Source: Harmothoe impar
Lineage: Eukaryota > Annelida > Polychaeta > Phyllodocida > Polynoidae
NCBI GenBank assembly: GCA_947462335.1
Contig: OX381707.1
Location: forward strand, 62,039,773-62,103,772
Reading direction: 5' to 3'
Length of the DNA: 64,000 nucleotides
How positions within the stretch are numbered: the first letter of the stretch is position 1; the number at the start of each line of letters is the position of its first letter. Below the pieces are notes generated by a model. The model was given only the letters and a program-made list of their open reading frames with translations. It was not told where the DNA came from and made no database searches. Made by a program: the position numbers and the translations under genes. Below, piece after piece: positions 10,967-23,138 of this stretch.

Positions 10967-13660
10967 CCCTGGACTCTTATTCTACTATATACAATAACTG
11001 AATACTAGTAGATATATTTCAGTGAATCTATTTAAAAATGAAATGAGAACCAGAAGATAAAAGAATCTAGGGAAGCAAACGTGACAATTTCCCTTATGTA
11101 CACTAGTCCAAAACAAGTTGTTGATGAGTCTGCAGTACTTTGTCCATGGCAACCCGTCTAACCCGTCTAACTTCTGCGGCAGCCTCAGCGCCTATAAATC
11201 ACACAGATTCTGACATATTTGGCAGTGTAGTTGGAGAGTCAGGTCTTAGATATTTTATGATGTTGGGGACGTGCTACCTATTCATGGTGAGTGCAATATT
11301 CCCACACAGAACCGATGCATTTGACATCTCCCTCTGTCCGAATTCGGTGGATCACAGCTATGCCTTGCTTTTGAAATATTGGTTTATAAAACTAAGAATT
11401 GATTTAGATATTTAAAGGAGTGTATGTATAAAGAGCAAACATTAAAAATAACGGAAGTATCAGTCATGTTTTCATATTCAGAACTGGACATATTCCTTGG
11501 AACTTCTTTTTTTTCTGTAAGGAGACTGTTATGTGTGATGGGGATATGAGAGTAGCAAAGTAGTACTGTTTTCCTCCCTTGTCCCCAAGACAGCTCCTGT
11601 AGTCCAAGCCTTTTGACAGAGTCTTATTTGATACTCTGCTGGGAGAGTATGGTGAGCAGTGATGCGTGGTGCTGCAGTATAAATGTATTATCATCTCCAG
11701 ATTGTAAACACCACACCTCACTTTAAGTAATTCATAATACCTTAACTACACCTACATTGAAAACCCAGAGGAAGGTTCCTAGTCATTATGACAACCTAGG
11801 TTGTCATAATAACTAATGGTAAGTGCTCTGGAGAATGGTGTATGAATATAGTCTCTAATTAGTTCACCTCCTAACGAGAGGCATCCCTTTCACATATTTG
11901 GTTTACTCTTGATGAAAATAAGTAGCTTTACTTGTTATAAATAAGTTGTGTATGGGTGAGAATGATGGCCTTGAGAGTATAGAGACTACTCTGCTTCCTG
12001 TCACCAGTTTATATCTCATGATATCAATTTACCCTGGGTGGTAGCAAAAGACAGGGCATGTTCCATGTCCAACACCCAGATATACCCTCGGTTGTCCCAA
12101 TGACTACCAAATGGTATTTAGTTGTATTGAGTTGTCATTACTGATGACTTTAGGTGTTCAAATTTAGAATACCTAAAACATTAACCTTAAGGTAGTCATT
12201 CTGACTACCCAATCCATGTGACTACCTAAGGTCATCATTATGACAACTTTGGTCTATATGAATCAGATATGACTACCTTAGGTTGTCACAATGATGACCA
12301 AAGGTTGTCACCGTGATGACCTGAAGTTGTCAACTATGGTATTGCCAAAATGACGACCCTGAGGTTTTCAGTGTAGAGTAGAGGAGTGTAGAGGGTCAAA
12401 CCAAAACAAACAAGGGTGTCCATCTCCTATTTGTAGGTGGCATGAGTTGCCAATACTTACCAAAACTTATTTATATTTGTATTATAATGTGATAAACTGG
12501 ATGTCATTGGGCTATCCTGTATTCTATGAACACATGAAACGGGGTTGTAAAAATTAGGTTTTTTTATCACATATTAGAAATGATGTCTTAGGTATATCGG
12601 AAAGCTGGCTCCATGAGGGCATTCCAAATCACTTTGTCAATCTGGTTGGTTATAATCTAGAAAGTCATGATTGTTGAAAGTTATAAGTACAACTTATTTA
12701 CATCTTTTAATCTCTTAATTTCAGTATACCTTTCTTTTTCCAACTGGAGGCAATAGAGCTAAATTTCAAACATTATTCACACATTTGCAAACGTTTGAAA
12801 GAAAACTTTCCTTCAAACCCATAGACAAACTTTTCCTCCAAATGTTTATCAACATTTTTAACATGTGATGTTGGCAGGTTACCGCGCAGCTATATAACAC
12901 ACTATGTTGATGTATATGTGAGTATGGATCATACTACTTATTCATAGTTGGCACTGGAGCATGATGGTGTGTTGTAAATATGGCATTCATCTCCCTTGCC
13001 CTTCCCCTGGTACATAGCAGTGATCCATTGAATACTTAATGTGGCTGACAATGTCAGGGTTTGTGCTAGGCGTTCACCAGATTGCTATTGGCATTTTAAA
13101 ACTCAATTTGGCCAACCCATTACATATAGAATTCATCAGACATCAGACTGGAATGTCATTATCATGACTTGGAATACCTTATGAAATATATTATTTGAAA
13201 GCTCAGATCAAGATGGGAAAAGCTATGTAAATTTAGATATATCAAGAACCTGGAATTGACCTAGTTTTTTTCCACTAAAAAATACTATCTATCACTGCTG
13301 TTTTCCTAATTTAAATCTCTCAATTCATCTGCAATCTGGCCAATCAACTTTGGCTGGCTAACTCATAGAATGTCCTAGCACTATCCCAAAATGTTGTTGC
13401 ATGGGGAGAATAGGATGATGTAAAACACAGATCCCGTTCATTTTATCCTGGTGTACAAAAAGAACTTATAAAGCCAGGGCATTACTACAGCTTAAAGGGG
13501 TCAGCTATGCCTTTGAATCTTCTTGCATATACAATGTTAGGAGCATTACAGTACATGAGCTTCTCCTAGAATCTTGTTGACTTCTAGGATATATGCCTTT
13601 GTATGTAGGTATTGAAATTATTTCAAATCAGTTTAGTGATGTAAACAGTTTATTACTTTT
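10967..13660. other. Non-coding intergenic DNA between the two fibrinogen-related genes
   Basis: No coding exon is supported. The part at 11780-12370 is rich in short inverted and direct repeats built on a GTTGTCATNATGAC theme, listed separately. The rest is AT-rich and unremarkable. Confidence 0.5.
11780..12370. repeat. Degenerate repeat field built on GTTGTCAT/ATGACAAC
   Basis: The words TATGACAACCTAGGTTGTCA (a perfect palindrome core), GATGACTTTAGGT, GACTACCTAAGGTC, ATTATGACAACTTTGG, TGACTACCTTAGGTTGTCAC, GATGACCAAAGGTTGTCACC and GATGACCTGAAGTTGTC follow each other. Each is a small inverted repeat, and together they could fold on either strand. No protein is encoded. Confidence 0.6.
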
Positions 13661-13827
13661 CAATACAGTTACATTACAATATTCAGAGTGTCCAGATCAA
13701 AAGCTGCTCTTTTACATGTTTATCAAGGTGTGTGTGTGACAATGACTATGGTAAGGGTGCACCTCTAATGCTTCACACGGGCAAATATATATATATCTCA
13801 TGATGTATGCATTCTAAGTATGAAATA
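13661..13827. repeat. Dispersed repeat, copy 2
   Basis: Second copy of the repeat at 671-850, ending at the TA that precedes the MITE at 13828. It lies 0.8-1.0 kb downstream of the 3' end of fibrinogen-related copy B. Confidence 0.7.
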
Positions 13828-14292
13828 CCGTATTTCCCGGTGTATTAGCCCAGGCTTATACAAGTACTAAGTGGTAAACTGACCAGGATTATACACAAGA
13901 AGGCTTATACTCGGGGCAGGCTTACATTGCTTTAGCTGTAGAAACACCATTATACATATGTACCTTCTTACAATTTTCAGAATTACCTACTTTTCAGACA
14001 CATTTACTGCAACATTTCAAATAAATTTCTTACTAATTCAAACTTCATTTCTCTTTAAAATGGCTAGGGACATGAATGGTGTAAATAGGGGTCACATAGT
14101 CGAAGGAATTATGTAAATACTCCAAGTAGAGGTGGAGTTATGGCCTGAAATGTTTTTTTTTTATTGAGTACATATTACACCCCGGGCTTTTACTTGGAAG
14201 CCGGCTTATACGACACTAAGTCAACTTGTGCCCAGGCTTATACACAGGGCAGACTTATACACGGGCCCTGGCTTATACATGGGGAAATACGG
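13828..14292. mobile_element. MITE, CCGTATTTCCC family
   Basis: A 465-bp element flanked by TA. The left end is CCGTATTTCCCGGTGTATTA and the right end is CATGGGGAAATACGG, with GCCCAGGCTTATA/TATAAGCCTGG-type words inside both ends. It encodes nothing. The TA duplication and CCGTATTTCCC ends indicate a Tc1/mariner-like non-autonomous element. Related but broken copies lie near 832, 14495-14580 and 16600-16790. Confidence 0.8.
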
Positions 14293-14630
14293 TAGTATTG
14301 TCTATTAAACCTTATATTTGTAATCATTTATGGCCAGATCAAAATAAATATAGTTTTACAGAGTGCATTGTCAAACATATTTCAGCCGTATTGGGCTACA
14401 TTCATGTCCCGTTTGAAAACAAAGGGCATTGAGCATTTTGACAGTATGTGGCCCGTGTAGAACTAATGCCCAATCTATCTCACATATATATACGGTAAAT
14501 TCCCACATAGAAGCCAAGGCTAGTACATAAGTGTGGCTTATAGGATCTGTCACAAAGTCAAAAGGGTGGCTCATATGTTAGTTTTTGATGTATACTACTG
14601 TACTAAAGTAGCCATAATGAGATGCCATAA

Positions 14631-17600
14631 TCAGCTGATGTAGTTTTCCAAAGTTAGGGGAAGGCTTATACGCGAGTTATCTAAATTAATACCTGAGAAT
14701 GTTTTTGCTAATAAGGCAGTCTTCCTCCTGACCATGATAGCTGTGTAGTACATTGAGACCGTATGCCCCTTCCAGGTGTTCCAGTTCAGGCCAACACCAA
14801 ACACAGCTCTAGAGCTGCCATATATCCCATTCAGATTGGCATGATGACAAGACTTGTACCACCATGCTCCTTGGTAGTCCCTGGCACAAGCACTACTAAC
14901 CCTGTCCTTGGTTGAGAATACCATTCCGTTGTGGGTTGCCATGGAGTCATCTACAATAATTAATAAGCAATACAATAATTCAACACTGAGAAAAGTAAAG
15001 GTTTCTTTGCCTCTTTGGCTCCCTTGGAAATTTAGAGTCAACATGTGAATGACTCTCCAATGTGGAGTATGCTCAATTAAAGCAGACTCTTTGGTAATTT
15101 GAATCTCCTTTTCACCAAAATGACATGGGATACATACTTGACACCTTTACTTTTCTCAGTGAATACTTTTATGTGAATAAATTTTGTATCAGGTGTACCT
15201 CATAATAACAATAGTCTTTAATTATCTCAATGATAGATAATGATGCAAAATTGTTCCGATATCCATGCAATAAGATATGTAACTAAAAAAAAAGTTGCGC
15301 TATTTACTACAATTTACCTGCTGTACCCGAGAACTGTCCAAGCTTGTAGCTCTCTGATTCATCGCCAATCCAAAATTCGGAATAATCTGCAAAGCGCCTT
15401 TCACCATCTAAAGCCCCAAGGTGGAACTTGACCTGCTGGTCCTTAGTGAGGAGATGTATGTTGTCATTACCGAGCCAGAACTCTCCTTCTAGGTCTCCAA
15501 ACCCTGCCTTGTACTTGGCCCAGGTCAGGTAGAAGTCCACTGAACCATCCTGTCTCCTCTGGAATGCCTATAATGATGTACAGAACGTTTTGTCAAGAAT
15601 GTTTCCCAGCTTTATTTTGACATGAGGTTTATGTAGCAATCATTTTCCCTCCAACTCAACAATCTAAAAGCAGGTTCAAGTCACTTAAGGACTCTATAGA
15701 CGTTCGGCAAAAATATAGCTTTAACCTACATTATCCTAACCATTATTGACTTAGGTATGTATTATTCTACATCATTATAACCGCAAAACAGATACTTTTC
15801 ATATTTTCTCCAAAATACACAATTTTGAAACATTTGGAATGTTTTTGGAACAAAAATGTTCTTTTTTGCTTCTAACATAGTTACAGGGTAGAAATAAGAT
15901 ATAAAGTACATGTTTAGGAACTGGAAATGAATTTTGACATCATTATTGAGAGCCATTTTTCTTCTTTAAGAGATATTCCAATTATTAAGGTCTCCAGACC
16001 TCTTTGAAAAAGGGTAGTACACTAAAATTTGGGATTTTTCTGGAAAAATAGTGAAATTCGACCTTTGGAATGTTCTGTAGAGCTTAATAATTGGAATATC
16101 TCTTAAAGAAAAAAAATGGCTCTCAATAATCATGTCCAGATAAATTTCCAATCATTAGACATGCAATATATACCTTATCTCTGTACCGTAACCATGTTAG
16201 AAGCAAAATAACCCCAAAAAGAACTTTTTTGGATCAAAAACGTTCCAAATATTTAAAAAATCATAAATTTGGAAAAAAACTGACAAATATGAATTTTCCC
16301 GTTACAATGGTCTATAATATGTCTGGATCAAGCAGAAAGGGACCAAAATATGCACCTATGAAAATTGCAAATAAGTACAAAAATGAACGTTGATAGAGTC
16401 CTTAAGCATCTGTGTTTATATTAGGCTAACAGTGATCTACAGATACTACTGGAAAGTACTTCTACCTTCAAACTGAAGGTCCGCTTGAATCGATCACTTT
16501 TCCTTCAATCAAGTGTCCCAATTGATAATGACTGACAACACTCAACAGACACTACCATGAAACTTCACTAGTATGTGAGTCAGATTCCTGGTGCAGCTTA
16601 TAGGATCAGGACAAAGTCAGGGTGTGGCTAATATGTGAGGTTTTAGATATATATATATATATAAATATGTATACTACAGTAATAAATCTCCATGATAAAA
16701 TCTCCATAATGAGATCGCCGGTGAGGCTTATAGGATCAGCCTATAGTCCGGGTGATGTTTATACATAATTTAGGCTTATATGGGAGGTTTTACAGTTCTG
16801 AGAGGCTGCTCTACCTGCATCCCCTCACCCTCTCTGTATGATGAGAAAGAACTGATCAGAAATCTCCATCACACAAAAGATAACATGCTACATACTGTCC
16901 AGCCCCCACCATCCAGTTCCTGCTCACAGTACACCTGCAGGTCTGTGCTGCCATCTGGTGTGATAGTGTAGATTCCTGATGTGTGAAAGCCATGGTTTAA
17001 AACGTCCAGGCAGTCAAAGATTACTTCTGCTCAATTAAAATTTGAAATTACATTGGAATATATCATGTTACATTAATACACAGAGTAGCTGTTTGGTTGG
17101 GGGAGAACACTCTACAAAACATGTCAGTATAGCTGTCATTCGTCCCAAAAAGATTCATCAGAATTATGATCTACGTAAATGGCATGTCATGTATAGGCTG
17201 CTACATTCTGGAGGACATGGTACAGACACTAAGCACATCTCTGTGCCATTGTTCTATTGAATCATATTTGTTGATTTGGAGTCTATGTACTATATTCAGA
17301 TGCAAGGCATATTCCCTATTTCATACCTGGTATGAAGTATCTTTCCTCATAGGGACATAGCCTGTTTGTGTTGCCCTAGGGGATGGTGAACGTCCGCACT
17401 ATATTTGGTGAAGTTCCTGCCCACTCAGTCCACTGCCAGTCTGGTAAATACAGTACAGTTTTAGTAACTCATAACATCGCCAACTATTTCCTACATGACA
17501 GGATATCTCCAGCCTAGTGACTCTTCTGAGCCTGGTCAGTGACCAGCTACGAGATGGCAATAACTATATCACCCGTGAATTGAATTTGTCATGTCCCAAA

Positions 17601-17735
17601 GCTATACTTGCTTAAAGTGGCACTTTCTATGAATCAAAGTTTAGTACATTCTATATATATTCATAACAATGTTCTATTGCAATTATAATGGTATATGTTT
17701 TCTGGTGTTGCAGTAACCTAAAACATTGTGTCAGT

Positions 17736-17766
<31 letters not shown>

Positions 17767-18390
17767 AGTCAAATTTGCCAACACATAGTTTAATACACAA
17801 ATTTAATTAGATTTCATAACATTGACAATATCACAATATTTTTGACGTTTTACTACTGTATAATTAGTTTTGAGAAAGGTTATTATAAATCATGTTATTT
17901 TTACTTTGTTGGTTGCGCTGTAGGTGTACAGAGACACACTCAGCCTCTCCTGCCTGTGACTTGGCAGCACAGATCATAGTTCCTGGTATTGACATTCTTC
18001 GTCCACTGACCTGTGAAAACAATGGCTTCACATAAAATCTTTGAACAGATTCTCACTTCAAAAGCAGTTTTACTACATGGTCAAACATGAGCCAGGATGA
18101 TGTTAAACAGTCAAATGTTGAATAAACAAATAAAGCAAATACAGTTTTTAAGTATAGTAAATGCTTAAATCAGGTTAGTTATTTTGACTCACTTTAGCTC
18201 TCTTGAGGGCCTGTTCATCCTGATCAGATTGTACCAAACATGGCCGGGTGTGGTTCCTTCCTAACATGCTGCATGTGGTGTGGAACTCCTCACCGAGTAG
18301 CACCATCTTGCAGGCGTCCAGGGAGGCTCCATGTCCTACACTGCTGCATAATGCCAACACCAACACCTGCAGTGTGACATCCAGCTCCAT
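14631..18390 (-). CDS. Fibrinogen-related protein (copy B), six exons with in-frame TAG in exon 3
   Basis: Same architecture as copy A: exons 18390-18193, 18010-17905, 17440-17327, 17026-16896, 15567-15318 and 14950-14631 join in phase to 372 codons plus a stop. Exon 1 gives a near-identical signal peptide and N-terminal region (MELDVTLQVLVLALC). The fibrinogen C-terminal domain is intact in exons 4-6 (GGGWTAFQRRQDG, EFWLGND, GAWWYKSCHHANLNG, IMVRRK) and is followed by an extra C-terminal tail of about 27 residues absent from copy A. Two differences matter. Codon 123, in exon 3 (17378-17376), is TAG. The loop that in copy A reads DQDNDGDP is DRVSSA here, so the calcium-site acids are missing. 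Exon 3 is 114 nt and phase-symmetric, so skipping it would restore a continuous protein. It may be a young pseudogene or an exon-skipping gene. Confidence 0.8.
15689..16401. mobile_element. Long palindromic foldback element with TTAA flanks, in intron 5 of copy B
   Basis: The two halves are inverted copies of each other over about 300 bp each. For example GAGAGCCATTTTTCTTCTTT and AAGAGATATTCCAATTATTAAG on the left match, inverted, CTTAATAATTGGAATATCTC and AAAGAAAAAAAATGGCTCTC on the right. The ends are GGACTCTATAGACGTTC and GAACGTTGATAGAGTCC, each next to TTAA (15685-15688 and 16402-16405). TTAA targets are the signature of piggyBac-type transposition. Open frames within are artefacts of the palindrome. 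Confidence 0.8.
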
Positions 18391-18399
18391 AGGTGAATC

Positions 18400-20464
18400 T
18401 TGTCCTACTCTATAATATATATTATAATGATATTATTTGAATACTAGTGTGGAGGTCCTTTATAGGAGAAATATGGTTTTCAACTAGATCCACCAGCAAG
18501 CAAACCAAGCAGGAGGGGTGCAGTGATTACCATAGTGTTTCACCTCTGCAGGCTTTCCACCAGGGCGTCGCAATTACTAAGACCTTACACTAGTATAAGA
18601 AAATAGTTTTGTCCCGGCATAGTGAAGCAAAAGTGGTCAACAACCGCTACTGCTATACGTGTACACTAGTCCTAAACAAGGTGTAAGTGTGTAAATGTTG
18701 TGGCTGCTGTGTTAAACTCCGCCCTAATGCTTCATTGGGTGCACATCATATAATCATGAGTGCGGACACAAACACTCTAGGTGTGCAGGGGCCAGGTGCA
18801 TGTGGGGATTGAGGGCAGTGTATTTTTTCAGTACACTCACCCAGGGGTAGACACTAACATTTTAGACCATGGGTCACCCGGGCCGGCAGCCTCAAAAAGT
18901 TGCTGGCCCAGAAAGAAAGCTGTGTGCCAGAGAATTTTAACATCAGAAGGTGTAGGGTACATCTTATCTTTAACCCTAGGTCGGCAAGAAATTGTATACA
19001 GTGGGAAAGTGACACTGGATGAGGGGAGCAGCTGCTGTATTGGAATTTTTTTTCTTTTGAGTAAAACTTTTGATTAAAAATGTGAACTTTCCCCAAAACG
19101 GGGCCCCTAACTCCTCTTAATCTGCCACTGGTATTTGGTTCATGTTCATTTGTCTACAAAGTGAGAGTGAGTTACTTCCTAGTTCAGCATAGCCACATCA
19201 TAGCCTACCAATAGGTGTGCATGATACATGAATGTAGGCCTGTCTGTTTTTTAACCACGGCGTCAGGTACAATGTGTTTTTTGTTTTTTCATTCAGATTG
19301 TCCATATGGCCAATTTACCCAACTTCCCAGCAGTAGACATCAGTTCCCTACTCTGTAGGTAATGTTACTAGACCTTGGCTGGTGGGATCTACTGACCTCT
19401 ATCACTCCAGGCACGTGGCAGATTCAGGTGCACATTAACTCTTTTTGACTGCAGCGTCTGTGTTATATTACTTATTCATATTGTGCGGTTCTGTGTGGTG
19501 GTGAATAGTATATTCTGCACTTGTAAACCACAGACCATACTATAAAAGAGATACATATGGGATTAACCATTTAGGAGATGGAGTCTGAGGACACCTAAAG
19601 GGAGAGGCAATACAGCAAACACAGAATTGATTCCTACAGATTGGTACTAGTCCTATAACTACTTTATGCCACGAGTTGTATACATTATACAAGAGGTGTG
19701 AAATGCTTTGTTCTCCTTGCCCGCTGTGGTATAAATGGTAATAAGGACGTAGATAGCAGGAATCTCCCAAGAACATAGGAACGGGGTAAAGGGTAGGAGC
19801 TCTGAGGAGCATAAATATACAAAGGTATCTCAAGATGGCATTGTATAAAACAGTGTGTACACATTGATTAAACATTTTGGAAGCTCAAAAGACTGTTGAC
19901 CATGGTACACATTGAGTAGCCACTTGACCTAAACTCCAATGGTGTAGATTGATCCTGCCTAGTTGCACCACAGAATAGAGTGGCAAGAACTAATCGCGGT
20001 GAGTGACAGAGAAGTATGCCTGTGTCTCACCAAATCAATACAAGTTGGAAGTCTGTGACCGACAACAATCTGTGACCTGCAACAACCTATGACAGGCTGA
20101 TGCCTTTGTCCAAGTAGCCTGGGTGCCTCCATAAGAATAAAAAATGGTAAAAAGAAATAAGGTTCATAAAACATGATTTAATTATTTCCTGACATTTCAA
20201 TGTATATCTGCCCTAAATAAGTTGTTTTCTTTCATTCCGGTCATAGATGGCAACTGGTCATACAGGTCATAGATTGCTTCCCTTCATGGAATTTCAACTT
20301 GTATTGATTTGGTGAGACGTAGCCCAATCCGCACCACTCCTTGCAGACTGCACATCTACGTACCCCTGTTAGTACTAGTACAGTGACAGACTGGTGTAAT
20401 GGGTATAAGGAGGCCTGTGTGTGGGATAGGGAGCAGCTGGGGGTTGTTCTTGTTGTTGTTGTTG
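18400..20464. other. Non-coding intergenic DNA with an inverted-repeat element
   Basis: No supported gene. A 111-codon minus-strand frame at 19540-19875 has no recognisable motif. Positions about 20015-20325 form an inverted pair: TCACCAAATCAATACAAGTT on the left against AACTTGTATTGATTTGGTGA on the right, with GACCTGCAACAACC/GGTCATAGATTG-type sequence between, resembling a small foldback element of the family also seen near 4218. Confidence 0.5.
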
Positions 20465-20860
20465 TTATGTATCTGCTGGTGCTGGTGTGCAGCTGCAGAT
20501 GGGGAGGAGGCCTACTCTGAAGAGAACCTGTTGCTGTGTATTTCCGGTCAAAGTAGGCCTATGAAGCTTGGGTGATTGCAGCTGCTGTGGCTTGTCCTGT
20601 TGGTGAGCAGTTGCTGAAGTGTGTTGCTGCTGTAACTGTAAAAGCTGTTGCTGATGTTGCTGTGAGTGTGCCCCCAACTGGCTAGGTACTGACTGAGCTA
20701 CAGAGTCAGCAGGAGTGACCAGTAACTGACGTTGATGAGATTGTTGGCTCAGTTGCAGCAACAAGCGTGGGCTTCCACGCTGCTGTTGTTGACATGGAGA
20801 CTGGGGTTCTGGTAGCTGCTGTGCCTGTTGCAGCAACTGCCGTAGCTGTTGTTGTAGCTG
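20440..20860. repeat. CAG/CTG-rich low-complexity stretch
   Basis: Long runs of TTG, CTG and GCTGTTG words. Read on the minus strand it gives a Gln-rich frame of about 120 codons without a domain; read on the plus strand it gives Ala/Val-rich peptides broken by stops. It lies upstream of the lectin-like exons at 21127-22109 and could include an upstream exon, but no splice sites or signal could be fixed. I treat it as low-complexity DNA. Confidence 0.45.
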
Positions 20861-21126
20861 GGGTATCTGTCGAGGTAAATGGCACTGACCCAGTCATCAC
20901 CCAACCAGAACAATATAGTATAGTCTGACATGCTACGGAGCACAGACCCACATTCTCCGTTCACTTCAAGAGGTAGGAACCATAATACGTGTATTCTGAC
21001 ACATACAGTTGGAGATTACGCAGTCATTATTGTCCGTACTCAGAGTGCACCCAGGGGATACAGGCTACTGTAGGGTGACACACGGCCTTGTGTTTGTTGT
21101 GGTTCTGCTGCTGTCTCTACACACAG

Positions 21127-22109
21127 GAGGCCTACGGTGGGGTGGGATTCACCAACCAATGGAATTCCCTCCAACTAGGAGTATGCTTTGTCAAGGATAT
21201 TTCCTACATATGTGACCAAAGTAAAAGGCTCACTGCATCTCAGAGTAAGGTTACATTCTAACTTTTTTTATGCAAGAAAGCGAGATTGACTCTCAGCCTA
21301 TTGTCTGCATTGTTTAACCCTTTACGGGCCACATTGTGCGTTAATTCAATTGAACCTCTTCCCATATGTTGCATGCATGTAGCCCTGGGGAGTCTACCAG
21401 TGACCACATTATAGTTGTATATATTCCGCTACCCCAGTGTATGGTTGACCTGTTCTTTTTCCTTTTTATGGTTGACCTACTCTTCTCACAGAGACCTGGA
21501 ATGCTGTGTGACGATGTATGTATTTGGTAGAAGCACCTTAAAAGCAGTAGATGGCACCTAGCTCACGTAAGTGCATGGACAAACGTTTACAGCGAGTCTT
21601 ACAACAATCTAACTGAAGTCTTAGTTTTAAATGTTGTTCCGCAACAAAGTTTTGACACACCTCATTAAAAATATTGGTAATCAAGTGATGTATAAAGAAA
21701 AAAAAGGAGGTTTAGAAGCAGAGTCCCCAGTAACATATACATTAACAAGACTTGAGTAAGACTTGCTGTGCACCCGCGTGAGCTAGGTCGGTCAGGCATA
21801 AAAGCAAGTATCGTAGGAAAACTTATACAGTCAGGATAGTGATCTGAGTTACCTTCAAGATACATGTAATAAAAACAGCATAATAAAGATTAGAGCTTAA
21901 TTACATTAAAATCTATCAATTTTCTGTGCTCAGTAATTTAAAATGGCCATTCACTATTATTTTTCAGTGTTATTTAAAAAAAAAAGGTCTTATACTAATT
22001 ATTTTTTGTTCTTTCATGGTTTTCAGTGAGCGGGTTGAACAAAATCATCCTCTCACTCTGTGAGACCAAATCATGTGTTTGCAATAAGGACTACCCAGCA
22101 AACAAATAA
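21127..22109 (+). CDS. C-type-lectin-like gene, last two exons
   Basis: Exon 21127-21244 follows an acceptor (ACACAG) and ends at a GTAAGG donor in phase 1. It encodes GGVGFTNQWNSLQ, LGVCFVKDISYICDQ. The W-N-S motif, then Cys and eight residues later a second Cys in a YIC context, is the C-terminal end of a C-type lectin domain. Exon 22027-22109 follows TTTTCAG, keeps frame and encodes a short Cys-rich tail (LCETKSCVCNK) ending in TAA. The last six codons and the stop lie inside a MITE (22092-22244). Upstream exons with the rest of the domain were not found. A product of this family would be a secreted carbohydrate- or ligand-binding protein. The two-exon join is supported by phase; the family call rests on one exon. 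Confidence 0.5.
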
Positions 22110-22244
22110 AGTTATACACCATTTTATAACATTTAATAATGTTAAATGTCAAAGTTTTTCTAGGGCTCTTTAGTATGACATAACGTCATGTAAAATTTCA
22201 AACGTTATTTTGACGTAAAATAACGTTTTTTTATTAGCTGGGTA
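22092..22244. mobile_element. Short MITE with TACCCAGC/GCTGGGTA ends
   Basis: About 150 bp between TACCCAGCAAACAAATAA and ATTAGCTGGGTA, with a TA-containing end on each side and internal palindromic words (ATAACGTCATG, AACGTTATTTTGACG). It belongs to the same end family as 1533-3775 and 55652-56454. It overlaps the last codons of the lectin-like gene. Confidence 0.7.
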
Positions 22245-22445
22245 TCCATGACTCACTGTACACAGTCATACCATTAAGGTGGATCTGGCCGCTTGCATCA
22301 AATATAAGAGGGTAAGTATATATATGTTAATATCTAAATGTAGCTAATTCTTCATTTGGAGTAGAACGATGATATTCTTTATGGTATATGTACTTCGGTT
22401 ATGCTATAAAATTGTAGAGTGGCATGATTCAAATGTCAAAATGGT

Positions 22446-23135
22446 TGCCATGGTAACTGCCTGAAATTGGCATTGACCTAAAACCTGTCTGCCCTGTGGT
22501 TTTGAGGGTTTAGTACCTAATTCAAGAAATATAGGTTTTAGGTCTTCTTGCCTTCGGTTTCTATCAAGTAACAGTATAAATAGGTAGTCAGGGGTGATGG
22601 TCAGGTTGTTTTTTCACTTAATACTGTAGGAAAGATGAGGGGAAATGGGTTGGATTTTTACATTACTTTTCTTGGTTTACTTTACAAGTAGCCACATATC
22701 CATGGATATTCAACACTTTTCAACATCCCTACATGATAGCCCAAAGCCTCAGTTTCAAACCAATATCATTTAAACTTGCTGAAACATATGCAAATGGTAA
22801 CTGAGAAAAGAAAACACCTATAAATGAGGATTTTATGTGGTGTAATTTGCCTGGTTCCGGGCAGGATAAACTAACTGAATGGGTATTCTAATAAAGAAAG
22901 CTTATGCAATTATAAGGGTGTTTAAATTGTATACTCATGACATTGTGCACTCAGGAGATGAAACATTGACATTGTTTTACTATCAAACAAGAATTTCTAT
23001 GAACTAACTTTGTCATGTGCTGCAATATCTTTCAGTGATTTTGCTGTGAAGTGGTAACTGCCTGAAATTGGCATTAACCCAAAACGTGTCTGCCCTGTTC
23101 TTGGTTTACTTTACAAGTAGCCACATATCCATGGA
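22446..23135. repeat. Locally duplicated intron-like DNA
   Basis: The phrase GGTAACTGCCTGAAATTGGC at 22453 and 23053 and the phrase TTGGTTTACTTTACAAGTAG at 22673 and 23102 show a partial tandem duplication. The part 22717-23035 is also present at 42847-43170 with only scattered differences. Confidence 0.7.
22717..23035 (+). repeat. Long direct repeat, left copy (partner 42847-43170)
   Basis: About 320 bp starting CAACATCCCTACATGATAGC and ending in TGCTGCAATATCTTTCAG. It matches 42847-43170 almost throughout. The left copy ends in a proper splice acceptor, whereas in the right copy the end reads ATCTTTG and an open frame follows. The two copies bracket both Polintons. Confidence 0.8.
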
Positions 23136-23138
23136 AAA

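Noticed and set aside
19540..19875. 111-codon minus-strand frame
   Set aside because: No motif, no splice context, composition as in flanking non-coding DNA.
20706..20964. Minus-strand frame with FWLGDDW, possible lectin exon
   Set aside because: The WLG-like match is isolated, the rest is CAG-repeat sequence, and it is opposite to the supported lectin-like exons.
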